This document shows, one piece after another, positions 32,301 through 42,208 of a stretch of 64,000 nucleotides of DNA. A program made the translations under genes and the position numbers. Each line of letters starts with the position of its first letter. The first letter of the stretch is position 1. Under the pieces are notes generated by a model. The model saw only the letters and a program-made list of their open reading frames with translations, did no database searches and was not told the DNA's origin. The DNA lies in the NCBI GenBank assembly GCA_947471745.1, contig CANJKZ010000010.1:7892001-7956000 (forward strand). Direction: 5' to 3'. The DNA comes from Closterium sp. Naga37s-1 (taxonomy: Eukaryota > Streptophyta > Zygnematophyceae > Desmidiales > Closteriaceae).

Positions 32301-35300
32301 TGAGGGAAGTGAGTGGAGTCCCACGTCATGTACCTGAAGGGCAGGTATGGGCGAGTGTGGGCAGGGTAGTGCATGGGAAGTGTATGGCAGACCAAGGGAG
32401 AGAGAAGCACATGAGAGTCAAAACTCCAGGCACTAGGCTGGCTTCACGTGCGGGTCCACGATGGTGACCATCTTGCGGCCCTTGGCGGCGAACTTGTGCC
32501 GCATTTCGGCTGGATGGGGGAAGTGAGTGGAGTCCCACATCATGTACCTGTCAGGCAGGCAGGAATGGGCGGTGCATGGCATCAGAACATGAGAATCAAA
32601 ACCTCAGACATCTAACTGGCTTCACGTGCGGGTCGACGATCGTGACCATCTTGCGCCCCTTGGCCGCAAACTTGTGCCGCATGTCAGCTGGGTGGGGGAA
32701 GTGAGTGGAGTCCCAAGTCATGTATCTGAACGGCAGGCAGGCATGGGTGCATGGCATAAGCACATGAGACTCAAAACCTCAGACATCTAACTGGCTTCAC
32801 ATGCGGGTCGACGATCGTGACCATCTTGCGCCCCTTGGCGGCCAATTTCTGCTGCATTTCGGCCGGGTGGGGGAAATGCGTTGAGTCCCACGTCATGTAC
32901 CTGGTAGGCAGGCAGGCATGGGGGTGGCAAAACAAGCAAGAGAGAGGCACGTGGTGTGGAAGTCAAAACACATGAGAATCACACCTCCCATTAGGATGAC
33001 ACCCCTGGGCACCTAGCTTTGTGTGCGGGTCCCATTATGGTGACCATCTTTCGCCCCTTGTCCACGAATCTGATCTGCATAGTATGCCATGCTCTCGCCC
33101 CACACATATCTTACCAAAGCATTCCTTGCCTTATTCCTCCCCGCCACCTCAACCCACTCACCTCTTGCCATCCGTGTGCTCGATGTCAAGCCACAGCACA
33201 TCATGCAGGATGTCATGTTAATCTAATCATGCATAGCATATCCTGCCCTGTTCTCATCCCGTGCCCTCTGAACCCACGCACCTTTTGCCATCCGTGTGCT
33301 CAATGTCAAGCCACAGCACGTCGTACGGAATGTCGTGCTCATCGAACCCAGCGTCCACAGCCAGAGCGTCCGCCTCGTCCTTGTAGTTCCACCGGCACTG
33401 CTGGTACGCCACTGCAAATAGCTGCGGCATGGCTGTGGTTCCTGTGACTGCCGTGTACTGCCGAACCACGCCGGCCGGGGACGGGCCCAGGAAGAAGAAG
33501 AGGTCGACAATGCCGCTCTCCGCTATCCAGTGCGTCGTCACCTGGTTGGCAAAAAGGTGGGAGTTTTGAGTTGAATCAAAAGGTGACTTCGGGGTTGACT
33601 CAAACGCGAGAGCGTGGAGAAAAGGGAATGTGTGACGTGAAGTGCATTGTAGGCATCTGCTGCTGAATGCTACAGAGCAGAACGACCCCCGAAGGGGGGA
33701 AGCCAAACAAACAAACAAAAACACAGACAGAGAATCTGCCACCACTTCACCTCACCTCCGGTACAGTCACGTCCTCCGGCTTGGCCAGCACATCGATCCA
33801 CATCTCAGCCGCATTCAGCCAGAACATGCCGGCCGTGCGCGTGGCGCTGTGAGCGAGCATCATGGGAATGGAGCCGTACAGCCCGAACGGCGACTCATGC
33901 AGGTACTCGAACACGTCCAGATTGTACAGCCGGTACGGCTCGCTGTGCACGCCGGGTCCCTTGGTGGGACGCAGAGAGAGGCTGACAGGCAGGGGAGAGA
34001 GTGACAAAGAGGAGAACAGGGCGGGGGAAACGGATGGGGGTGCACAAGAGGAGACTCAGTAGAGCCCGAAGGGCGACTCATGCAGGTACTCAAACACGTC
34101 CAGGTTGTACAGCCGGTACGGCTCGCTGTGCACGCCGGGGCCTCTGGTGAGGCGCAGAGAGAGGCTGTTGATGGGCGGTGAAAAGAAAAAGAGCGGACGC
34201 CGGGAAGAAGCACAAGTGACAGCTGAGTAAACCTGTATAGTCCAAGCGGCGACTCATGCAGGTACTCAAACACGTCCAGATTGTACAGCCGGTACGGCTC
34301 GCTGTGCACGCCGGGGCCTCTGGTGGGACGCAGAGAGAGACTGTCATGTTACGTGCATAAGAAAGCAATTAGGGGGAGGGAGAGCAGGGAGGGGGGAATG
34401 GTTGGATGGCGCACAAGAGAAGACTCAGTAAAGCCCAAAAGGCGACTCATGCAGGTACTCAAACAGGTCCAGGGCGGGAAGAGGAAAGGGGGGAAGTAGC
34501 AAGGGGGCACGGATGGCCATGGATTGATTTCGTACAGTCCAAGTGGCGACTGCTGCAGTTCTTAGAGAGAGGTCCATCGGCGAGCTGCATGCCGATGGAA
34601 TGCGGACTTGCTGTGAGCTAGAATTGCGGTGGCAAGCGCTACGGCCGCAGACAAGACGGGACGGCACGACGAGCTGACCGCCGCCGATTCGGGATGATGT
34701 TATAGCCGAGGCCTCTGAGAGCACCAACGAACGACGGCATAGACGTGCAGTGCAACTTGAAGTCGGCTATACCTCGGTTACCCAGGTCAGGAGGCTTTTC
34801 AGAAGTACCTGGTGGCGCGTTCGGGGATGCCATAGACGTGCTGCGCGCCGTGGAAGGTGAAGTCGAAGCTGATGGCCTCGGGGCCGCGCGGCTTGGAGTC
34901 GAAGTGCCCCTTGAACGTCTCCTCCCACGACTCGTCCTCCCCGTCGTGCAACATCATCTCCCCCTCATGCTCCTCCCCCTCCCCCTCCGCCGCCTCTCCG
35001 CCGTCGCTCTTCGCCTCCCCCTCCCCCTCCACCGGCTGCTCGAGAACGTTCTCTCCGCCTTCCGCCGCCGCTCCGCCTTCCGCGGCTCCGCCGTCCGCGT
35101 GCGCGGGATCCGTCTTGTTGCGCCGGTGCTCGAACTCGAACAGCCCCTTGCCGTTGAACGACATGAGCAGATCCTCCCCGCGGTACACGTGTACGGCGAA
35201 CGGATCTTTCACCACCACTGCGCGCCGACCCTCGCCGAACGACAGGTGGATAGGAGTCACGTCACCCTCCGCCGCCGTCCCGGAAATCACGAAGAGCGGC

Positions 35301-35716
35301 ACGGCCTTGGTTTCGAGCCCTGGCTCGAGGACGTCGGGGACCTCGAAGCGGTTCTGCGACGAATCTTCGTTAATCTTCATACGAAGCGTCGAATCCGCAT
35401 ATGCCGTCATTTCCAGAAGTAGCTCCACCTTTCGTTTTCCGGAAGCCTTGTTACGGATAACACCGATGAATTTTCCGCCGGAATTGATTTCGCCGGATCG
35501 CAGAGCCAAAGTGGACGTGCCGGGTTCGCGGTTGCGGTTCCGCTTGCAGAAATGCGCCTTGTCGCATGTCTTGAACTCGTGCGCCTTGAATCCCGCCGCG
35601 AACTGCGGCTGCGTGCCGAGCAGCAGAAGCGCCGTTAACGCTAACGCAAAGGTCACGACGAGGACGGAACGTGCTCCCACCCGCGACGCGCTCCCCACGC
35701 CGCTAGCCGCCGTCAT
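24304..35716 (-). CDS. Glucosidase II alpha subunit (GH31), ER N-glycan processing
   Basis: Trims the two inner glucoses of N-glycans in the ER lumen with its beta subunit. Ten exons: 35716-34809, 33981-33756, 33541-33282, 32333-31985, 30514-30235, 29530-29395, 28402-28192, 27590-27387, 25807-25514, 24417-24304. They splice in phase to 993 aa. The N-terminus is hydrophobic, signal-peptide-like. GH31 landmarks are [33 protein letters not shown] and [18 protein letters not shown]. The nucleophile is Asp570 in [11 protein letters not shown] and the acid/base is Asp648 in WTGDNTADW. The C-terminus SDWSIKIF resembles plant RSW3/PSL5 endings. Exon 1 adds an acidic Glu/Gly/Ala-rich insert (about residues 225-275), which explains the length against about 920 aa in Arabidopsis. 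The introns carry repeated exon edges (separate entries). The gene looks functional. The gypsy-2 element ends 280 bases beyond the stop. Confidence 0.95.
24476..24735 (-). repeat. Acceptor-side copies of glucosidase exon 10
   Basis: 24476-24552 repeats the acceptor and the first ~45 bases of exon 10 (reading [12 protein letters not shown] against [11 protein letters not shown]). 24676-24735 is a more diverged copy. Both lie upstream of the real exon in gene orientation. Confidence 0.75.
24960..25500 (-). repeat. Donor-side copies of glucosidase exon 9 with 12-bp minisatellite
   Basis: Copies of the exon end ([15 protein letters not shown] type, then VE and a GTGAGT donor) recur near 25330-25405 and 24975-25065. 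In the second, the codons for a short CVVERVV-like stretch have expanded into a 12-bp array (CCACCCACTCCA on the plus strand, about 25066-25240). Confidence 0.8.
25868..26340 (-). repeat. Acceptor-side copies of glucosidase exon 9
   Basis: 25868-25930 and about 25995-26053 repeat the exon-9 start ([16 protein letters not shown] in one frame) with its acceptor. A shorter 24-30-bp unit derived from the same exon (gccgtcgtcgatggttgagtg) is repeated about six times at 26145-26330. Confidence 0.75.
26800..27380 (-). repeat. Donor-side copies of glucosidase exon 8
   Basis: Two copies about 171 bp apart, near 27037-27110 and 27208-27280, reproduce the exon end and its GTGAGT donor. They agree with each other more than with the exon. 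A diverged copy of a more internal exon part lies at about 26805-26905. Confidence 0.8.
27920..28190 (-). repeat. Donor-side copies of glucosidase exon 7
   Basis: Two 135-bp units with nearly the same sequence follow the real exon end at 28192. Each contains the [11 protein letters not shown]-coding end, the GGAG/GTAC donor and intron sequence. Confidence 0.85.
28440..29215 (-). repeat. Six acceptor-side copies of glucosidase exon 7
   Basis: Copies near 28440-28545, 28570-28684, 28750-28816, 28862-28937, 28975-29085 and 29150-29210 each contain a TGCAG acceptor followed by the [20 protein letters not shown]-type exon start. All are upstream of the true exon (28402-28192), which alone continues to PLWFVFPAD and a donor. 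Confidence 0.88.
29358..29388 (-). repeat. Homopolymer T tract beside a splice donor
   Basis: About 30 consecutive A on the plus strand (T on the coding strand) begin about five bases inside the intron after exon 6, whose donor is GTACGG. This is unusual for a 5' splice site. Confidence 0.85.
29805..30165 (-). repeat. Donor-side copies of glucosidase exon 5
   Basis: Near 29820-29945 and 30044-30165 the end of exon 5 is repeated: [17 protein letters not shown], then GMG and the CAG/GTGTG donor. The acid/base-coding segment is therefore present three times in the gene, but only the copy at 30235-30514 is a complete exon. Confidence 0.85.
30577..31715 (-). repeat. Acceptor-side copies of glucosidase exon 5
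   Basis: 30577-30652 and 31640-31710 repeat the acceptor and exon start ([22 protein letters not shown]). They flank the purine-rich array at 30655-31622. Confidence 0.85.
30655..31622 (-). repeat. ~970-bp polypurine/polypyrimidine minisatellite in a glucosidase intron
   Basis: An almost pure G/A array (ggggaggggaa units, 10-16 bp, with higher-order blocks) on the plus strand is pyrimidine-only on the coding strand. It sits directly 5' of a copied acceptor, so it looks like an enormously expanded polypyrimidine tract. Long mirror-symmetric purine tracts can form triplex DNA; whether this one does is untested. Confidence 0.9.
32440..33060 (-). repeat. Acceptor-side copies of glucosidase exon 4
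   Basis: Three good copies (32440-32550, 32622-32727, 32798-32906) and a remnant (33018-33060) repeat the acceptor and the codons for [15 protein letters not shown] to VTIVDPHVK. Spacing is about 175-215 bp. Only the copy starting at 32333 continues through WNDMNEPS. Confidence 0.9.
33160..33225 (-). repeat. Donor-side copy of glucosidase exon 3
   Basis: This repeats the end of exon 3 ([14 protein letters not shown] region) with its donor, about 115 bp beyond the true exon end at 33282. Confidence 0.75.
34055..34570 (-). repeat. Acceptor-side copies of glucosidase exon 2
   Basis: 34057-34170 and 34236-34346 repeat the exon-2 start ([19 protein letters not shown], then VFEYLHESP). 34427-34483 and 34535-34565 are shorter remnants. 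The true exon (33981-33756) lies downstream in gene orientation. Confidence 0.88.
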
Positions 35717-36802
35717 GATAACCCCGAATGGGAAGCGGAAACTGTCGCCGTAAGCGGCAATTCCGGTGTCAAGGGCTACTGGTCAGCGGACGAGACCGAG
35801 AAAGGTCTCGCTTGTAACCTAAGTGCTGGTGAATGCGTCACAACAGAAACAAGGTGCGATCTGTGGCTCCCCTCTGTTCGTCTGACAGCGAGACACGGAT
35901 CTACCTGCACTTGCTGGTGAGGGCAGCTGGAAAGCCGCAGGCGAGCAGAAAGCAAGGAAATCTCGAACTCTCCATCCACCCGCTGCTCGATCATCTCGAG
36001 GCTCTCGGAACGGTTGGGAAGCAATTCGATAACTGTCAGCTGTGGTGGCAATACACTTGACGCCACAAATCGGGCAACCAATACTTTGCAACACAGCTTG
36101 CTCTAAAAATGAGTCTATAGTATTATTATCAAGTGTGGAGGGGCTTGGACTGATTGACGGACCAGTATTATGTATCAAGTTTAATTACTTTCATGTAAAT
36201 AAAATGCCATTTCTCATCAAATCATGCTGCCTTTGTGCACGGATGCACAATTAACCTAGGTGGAAACTTACAGAAAAGTACCATCTATGTGCTGAGCACT
36301 TAAGAGTATAAGCATCTCATGTGGGTTGAAGCAAACGCTCAATCGCGTACATCAGGGGTACAATATCGAGGTTGCTTGGAACAGACATCTGACATTCTCT
36401 ATGTTCGTCCAGCTCTCCCACCCCTTTGACAGCATCGATGTGAGCTGCTTTTATGTCTAACAACGACGGAACGAGGGTGAAGGTAACGCCAATAAAGTCG
36501 TGCGTATCATGATTCACGACAGCTGCTGCAACGACACTCGCACACATCTCTACCGTGACTCGTCGGCCAGAGCTCTCGCATCTGCCAACAACACTTCCCT
36601 TCGTCATTTCCGAGATTTTATCAGACATCCGGAAACTGTAGTTGAAGCTCTCGAGTCGCACGTTCAGTTGAAGAATGTTATAGCACTTTTTTCTGTCTTG
36701 GAGGCTTCTTTGCTCTAAATCAATCGAATCGTACTGTACATATGGAGACGAAGCAGACATAGATGTAGGATTTGAGCACGCTCGCACTGCGACGCGGAGA
36801 GC
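35717..36802. promoter_or_regulatory. Divergent promoter interval between glucosidase II alpha and the LRAT-domain gene
   Basis: About 1.09 kb separates the two ATGs, which point away from each other, so the interval must hold both promoters. I see no clear TATA box or RNA gene. One minus-strand open frame (36317-36952) lies within it and is listed separately. Confidence 0.5.
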
Positions 36803-36952
36803 ATGGCGATCGGCGCGGGGGGGTTGTGGCATCCCGCGGAGGTGCGGCGAGACGAGCTGAAGGCGGGCGACCACATCTTCTCGTGGCGCATCGGCATGTC
36901 CTACTCTCACCATGGTATCTCGTGCATAACGCGGAATTTCTTCCCATCTCAC
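36317..36952 (-). CDS. Hypothetical open frame of 211 codons, doubtful
   Basis: The frame is not explained by a gene on the other strand over 36317-36720, but its 5' part overlaps exon 1 of the LRAT-domain gene in antisense. The interior part contains a plausible protein-like stretch (near VNHDTHDFIGVTFTLVPSLL). I recognise no domain and see no splice partner. It could be the last exon of a small gene, a pseudogene fragment or chance. Confidence 0.2.
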   Translation of the reverse strand: MRWEEIPRYARDTMVRVGHADAPREDVVARLQLVSPHLRGMPQPPRADRHALRVAVRACSNPTSMSASSPYVQYDSIDLEQRSLQDRKKCYNILQLNVRLESFNYSFRMSDKISEMTKGSVVGRCESSGRRVTVEMCASVVAAAVVNHDTHDFIGVTFTLVPSLLDIKAAHIDAVKGVGELDEHRECQMSVPSNLDIVPLMYAIERLLQPT

Positions 36953-38780
36953 CCTCTACCCCGGTAGTTTTCGTGGATGCATATGAAGCCATCTGCAGCA
37001 GCACGACGAGCCTTTACACAAATCCCTCCCCTCTCGTCTCGCCCACCGCTTGTCTGTTCCAGGGGTGTACGTGGGAGCAGACGAGGTGATTCACTTCACG
37101 CGGCAGCAGGCAGACGAGATCGGCTCCAACGCCCTCCTAGACTACGCTGCTTCCGTCTCCCCCGCCCTTCAGCGCACCACCACAACCAGCGGTGAAGGTT
37201 CGGGGCCGTGCCGAGCCTGTGGCACGGAGGGCAGCAGCCACGGCGTGATCTCGTCGTGCCTGCGGTGCTTCCTGCACGGCGGCGCGCTATTCAGATTCGA
37301 CTACGGCGTGTCGGTGGGGAGCTTTTGCTTGCAGATGCGAGGCGGCACGTGCAGCATGGCTGTGCCTGATGCCCCGCATGCTGTGGTGCAGAGGTAGAAC
37401 TTAGTGTGTTTGTACAGAGGTAGGACTGAGTGTGCTTGTAGCGAGGCATGTCATGACAAACAGACGGTGGGGGGCTTTTCCTGCAGATGCGAGGCGGCAT
37501 GTGCAGCATGGCTGTGTCTGATGCCCCGCATGCTGTGGTGCAGCGGTAGAACTGAACGTGTTTGTACAGAGGTAGGACTGAGTGTGCTTGTAGAAAGGTA
37601 GGACTGAGTGTGCTTGTAGAGAGGTAGGACTGAGTGTGCTTGTAGAGAGGTAGGACCGAGTGTGCTTGTAGAGAGGTAGGACTGAGTGTGCATGTAGAGA
37701 GGTAGGACTGAGTGCTTAAAGAGAGGCCCCAAAATTCTTAGCAATCCGATTCCCACTCTCTGCTCTCCTGCAGAGCACGTTTTCTCCTGAAGAGGGCTTT
37801 GGGCGCTACCACGTGCTGGACAACAATTGTGAGGACTTTGTTGTGTACTGCAAGAGCCACACCCTTATTTTGACTTGTGCTGGTTTTTTTGTGATACGAT
37901 TGCCACCCGTTGCACTCCTGCAGGGCTCGTTTGCTCCTAAAAGAGGGCTTTGGGCGCTACCACGTGCTGGACAACAATTGTGAGGACTTCGCTGTCTACT
38001 GCAAGACGCGTGCGCTAGTGGTCGACAAGACTCGTGTGGGCACCAGCGGCCAGTCCGCTGCTTTCTTTGGGTTCAACTTTGCATCTGCCACCGCTGCTGT
38101 GCCCCTGCTGCTCGTAGGGCCCCTGGCTGCTGCTGCTGTGTTTGCCGGTGAGATGGGAGGGGGTGGGAGGGGATGGTGAGGGGGAGGGAGGGGTTGGGAA
38201 CAGGTGGGCGGGAATGGGAAGGTGTGGGAGGGGATGAGACCTCTGCTACTGCTGCTATTCCGATAGTGCTGATTGGCACCCTAGAAGCTAGAGATTGCTA
38301 GTGAAATGGGTGCTGGCATGGTGAGAAGGTGGTGAGATGGTGCACATGGTGCTGGCCTGGCTGGTGCGTGTATGTGCTCGCAACCGACTTGACTGAGGTA
38401 GCTCCTTTCCCAATGCTCCCACGTCTCGCATGCATGTCTCTTGCGCTGCTGGTCGGCGGTGGTTGGCATTGTGTGGTGTGTTCGTGTCTGTATGTCTGGT
38501 CTGGAGTGTGTGCTCGTGTGCTTGTGTGAGTGTGTGTGTCTGTGTGTTCTGTGGGGGTGCAGGGTCGTACAGCTTGAGCCGAGTGGCGCTGGACGTGGGG
38601 GTGAGGAGGGACGTGGTGAGGGTGGAGGGGGAGGAGTTGGTGGCAAGTCTCAAGGGTAGGGAAAGGGTGTGCGGGGATGGGACTGGAGGAAGGAGGGCGA
38701 AGGACGGGGTGGAGTTGGTGGTTGCGAGGATGAGAGGGGGTGTACATATGCAAGTGGAGGTGTGCCCGCAGCTGCTGTAA
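36803..38780 (+). CDS. NC/LRAT-domain protein (plant lecithin-retinol-acyltransferase-like)
   Basis: Four exons, 36803-36914, 37063-37393, 37924-38147 and 38563-38780, splice in phase to 294 aa. The domain matches plant NC-domain proteins of the NlpC/P60-LRAT superfamily. It starts GLWHPAEVRRDELKAGDHIF and continues with SYSHHGVYVG (His36/37) and a second His in DEVIHF (His48). The catalytic-type Cys is Cys167 in DNNCEDFAVYCKT. A hydrophobic Ala/Leu-rich stretch follows (VPLLLVGPLAAAAVFAG), then a charged tail. Relatives are thiol acyltransferase- or hydrolase-like enzymes. The substrate of the plant NC type is not known to me. Start ATG 36803 is the first in frame and places the domain at the N-terminus as in relatives. 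The gene is divergent from glucosidase II alpha. Confidence 0.9.
37455..37720 (+). repeat. Donor-side copies of LRAT exon 2 with ~29-bp array
   Basis: 37455-37560 repeats the exon-2 end (LQMRGGTCSMAV region, PHAVVQR, then the GTAGAACT donor). It decays into five to six units of a ~29-bp repeat (agaggtaggactgagtgtgcttgt), each containing AG/GTAGGA donor-like sequence. Confidence 0.85.
37765..37865 (+). repeat. Acceptor-side copy of LRAT exon 3
   Basis: This repeats the TCCTGCAG acceptor and about 85 bases of exon 3, including the NNCEDF-coding segment. It has a one-base deletion after the acceptor that would shift frame, so only the copy at 37924 is usable. The catalytic-Cys codons are thus present twice. 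Confidence 0.9.
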
Positions 38781-39635
38781 CTAGATGTGCCGTAGTCCTT
38801 AGCTCGTGTGGTGTTATGCAAGTGCTCTATATTAATAGGTGGTGATTATGATGTGCGCTTCAGTGTTATACATAGTGTAATTTAGTCTTTCTTTAGTTTT
38901 ACTCTTTATTTAGAGCTTCTGGCGGCGTTTTAATGACATTTCAAAAGGCGGAAGCGTAGTTGTATTTACGAAGTAAGCGCATCGTTCAATGTAATGTACA
39001 GATGTGGTAGTGATTTGACTATTGGTGAAGCTCGTGCCACGTTTGCCGTTGCTTCACGTCGCATTTCGAGGTCCTTGCTGCCTCGTCAGATCAGCGAAAG
39101 CTGTCGTCAGCTTTGTGGTTCGTGCCACGCCACGACGAATGTTGACTCGACACTGAAGTGTATGGCTACCGACGAATGTCAACTCAATGAACTCATTCTG
39201 AGCTACCCGAATGTCTGCCCGTCCTAATGTTTTATGCATTCTCCCGGCAAGGCAAACCCGCGAGGGTCTGGGTCGTGGAAGCGGTCAGTGCTGCCTCACA
39301 GAGATCTGTTGCAGACGGGACACATATTTCTCAAATGCAGTCGCGGGTGTGGTTATGTGTTCTACCAGATAGCCCTCAAAATCACAGGCAAATACACTGT
39401 TTGCCACTTTGCAAGGGAGAGATGGCATGTATATTTTTAATTCTTGAACCTCCAAGCCTCTTCTATCCACACTCTACATTCACTGCATCTCCACCCACCT
39501 AGCTCACTCTTGCAGTTCAAAACAATTTGTTCACCTCTTGACACATATTCATTTAGCAATTTGTGGTCTTCGTGGTGGTGTTTCTGTTTCACCTTCTCTT
39601 GCTAGCCATTTCCCTCTGCTTTCCACGTCTCTACA
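38781..39635. other. Intergenic region between LRAT and TPM-domain genes
   Basis: 3' flank of one plus-strand gene and promoter region of the next. Short open frames such as 38994-39227 show no recognisable content. No repeat or RNA gene is seen. Confidence 0.5.
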
Positions 39636-42208
39636 ATGGCTGCTGCCACCGCGATTCGTGCCCTAGCCATCCCTGCGTCACTTCAAAGGCAGGCGATGTC
39701 CGCAGGAGCCAGCAGCTCTGCTGATTCTTCGTCAACGAAGTTACCACTTCGCCGGATTCCGTCCGTTCGTGCACGCTCTCAGGTCCAGTCGCAATCTGAC
39801 AGTTCTGCGAAGGACGGAGCTGCCTGGAAACACGAAGTCGCGAGATTGGCTAAGGAATCCGCGAAACTCGTCGTCGCTACGTCTGCGAGCGTCGCCGTTG
39901 CTTTGTCAGCAGGTAATTCCTTCGCCAATCCCGTCACTCAAGCTGAAATTTATACGACACGAGGGATTTTCAAACTCGAAGAGAGATTTTAGACTGGCGG
40001 TGGCCGAATGCCGCATTTGTCGCCACAACCAAGCGTCATCCCTGGTTGTATCGGCAATCCCAAAGCTCGCGGCACGTTCCCCCGCCAACCATCAACACAT
40101 GCGAGACACCATTTTGAGGAATCACAAGTTGTCTTCGTATGGCATTCACTACATACGAACCCACAAATATTAAAAACTACCATTTCGAGGTGCATTTACC
40201 CTCAAAACTACCATTGTGCAAGGCTTGCACAGACATGAAGTCCCGTCATTGGAACACGGTCTGTGGCATTTTTTGTAACGCCTTAAGGTTGGCAGCATCG
40301 TCTCGCGTCATTTACCCTAGCCTAACCCTGGGGTCCCTTTATCCGCCATACTAGCCTTCTCGCTGCCATTAATACCAACCGCACCCCGGCTGTTTCCTCC
40401 CAACATTTTGCTAATCGCGATTCCGGCAGGCCTAGGGATTGCCGAGGCGCGGCCGGAGGGGGTGAACAAGCCGGAGCTGCTGCCCAAGGAGTTCACCACC
40501 GTCATTGACGTCGCCGACTTCCTCTCCGCCGGCCAGGTAAGCCAGACGGCTAGCCGTCCGGGATGGGCGATGTTGAGTGTTGGTGCGATGCTGTGCGAAA
40601 CCAGGCCACCACCGTCATCTACGTCGCAGGGTTCCTCTCCGCCGCCCAGGTAAGCCAGACGGCTAGCCGTCCGGGAGTGTGGTGCTCACGTGTTGGAGTG
40701 AGAGTGCGAGAGAGGGTGAGATTGTGTGAGAGGGTTGAGAGTGTGTGAGAGAGGGTGAGAGAGTGTGTGAGAGAGGGTGAGAGAGTGTGCGGGATAGTGA
40801 GAGAGTGTGCGGGATAGTTAGAGGGTGTGCGAGATAGTGAGAAGGTGTGCGAGATAGTGAGAGGGTGTGAGAGAGGGTGAGAGGGTGAGTGCGTGTGCAA
40901 GAGGGTGAGGGTGAGTGCCAGCTGGCTGCATTGCGGGAACAGTCATATGCGCATCGCTCTGAATTACCAGAGTCTATTCAGTCCTGTTCAGAATCCAGCC
41001 ATCTTGGAAAACCAACTAAACTTGGATTCTGCATTTGGTGTAAGTGCCCAGCCAGCGATGGTCGGTCCTCCTCTTTCTCAAATTCTCCTCTCCTGCTTCT
41101 CCCTGTCTGTGCGCGCAGGAGGCACGTTTGGCAAAGGACGTGGAGAGATTGGAGCAGGACACGGGGTATAAACTGAGGATACTGGCGCAAAACTACCCTA
41201 ACACTCCGGGTAAATCGCAAATAGATAGCAACATTGTACATTCTAGAGTTCCTGCTACACGTCGCGTCATTTCAGTAATAATTTCCACCGGCGTCCCCCT
41301 CTCTCCTGCTCCTTCCTCTCATCCACCACTCTAACGCGTTCTCTCCTGCTGCTGTGCTGCCGCCCTCCCGTGCTGTGCGCGTGTGGCAGGGTTGGCCATT
41401 CGGGATTACTGGGGGGTGGACGACGAAACTGTGGTGTTCGTGGCTGACCCCAACATGGGTGAGTGCATCTCAGCCGTTGATCAATGTGTCAGCGAGCAGG
41501 GGCGTGCATGGGCATGAGTGTGGTGGGCGCATGGCAGGGTTGGCTATTCGGGACTACTGGGGGGTGTGGATGACGAGACTGTGGTGTTAGTTGCTGACCC
41601 CAACATGGGTGAGTGCATTTCCGGCATGGATATGGTGCATGGTGGATGGGCATGGTGCATGGTGGATGGGCATGGTGCATGGTGGATGGGCATGTGAATG
41701 GTGGATGGGCATGGTGCATGGTGGATGGGCATGGTGCATGGTGGATGGGCATGTGAATGGTGGATGGGCATGGTGCATGGTGGATGGGCATGTGCATGGT
41801 GGATGGGCATGGTGCATGGTGGATGGGCATGGTGCATGGTGGATGGGCATGTGCATGGTGGATGGGCATGTGAATGGTGGATGGGCATGGTGCATGGTGG
41901 ATGGGCATGTGCATGGTGGATGGGCATGGTCTGTGACCCACTCTTTCTCGCCCCAATGTCACACTTTCTACAACCCTCCCTTTCTCCCGGGCTCCCTCAA
42001 CTCAGGCAACCTCCTGAACTTCAACGTCGGCGCAACCGTGGACCTGTCGGTTCCCAGAAGCTTCTGGAGCCGGCTAGCTGGCAAGTACGGGAACGTGTTC
42101 TACTGGCGAGAGAAGGGAGAGGATGCGGCGATCGAGGCTGCTGTCATCGCCATTGACAACTGCCTCCGAGAGGACCCTGGGCCAAGGCAGTGCGCTGAGA
42201 TCAAGTAG
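39636..42208 (+). CDS. Thylakoid lumen 15.0 kDa-type TPM-domain protein
   Basis: Five exons, 39636-39912, 40430-40536, 41119-41209, 41390-41458 and 42006-42208, splice in phase to 248 aa. The N-terminus is Ser/Ala/Arg-rich as in chloroplast transit peptides. A second hydrophobic segment (VVATSASVAVALSAG) suits thylakoid-lumen targeting. The mature part follows the TPM_phosphatase family: ELLPKEFTTVIDVADFLS, ERLEQDTGYKLRILAQNYP, WGVDDETVVFVADPNMGN, LLNFNVGATVDLSVPRSFWS and RLAGKYGNVFYWREKGED, ending CAEIK. It corresponds to the Arabidopsis thylakoid lumenal 15.0 kDa protein (At5g52970 type), related to TLP18.3/Psb32. Members of the wider family act in photosystem II repair, but this branch's job is uncertain. 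The gene converges on the DUG-type gene. Confidence 0.93.
40604..40670 (+). repeat. Donor-side copy of TPM-gene exon 2
   Basis: This repeats TTVIYVAGFLSAAQ-coding sequence, the CAG/GTAAGCC donor and the following intron bases, about 110 bp after the real exon end at 40536. Confidence 0.88.
40690..40915 (+). repeat. gtgagag-type simple repeat in a TPM-gene intron
   Basis: Imperfect 18-22-bp units of gtgtgagagagggtgagag and gtgcgggatagtgagag fill the intron before exon 3. Confidence 0.8.
41530..41935 (+). repeat. Donor-side copy of TPM-gene exon 4 and a 20-bp minisatellite
   Basis: 41534-41613 repeats exon 4 (LAIRDYWG, then VADPNMG and the GTGAGT donor) with a 2-bp insertion that breaks frame. 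It is followed at 41630-41932 by about 15 units of catggtgcatggtggatggg and shorter variants. Confidence 0.88.
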
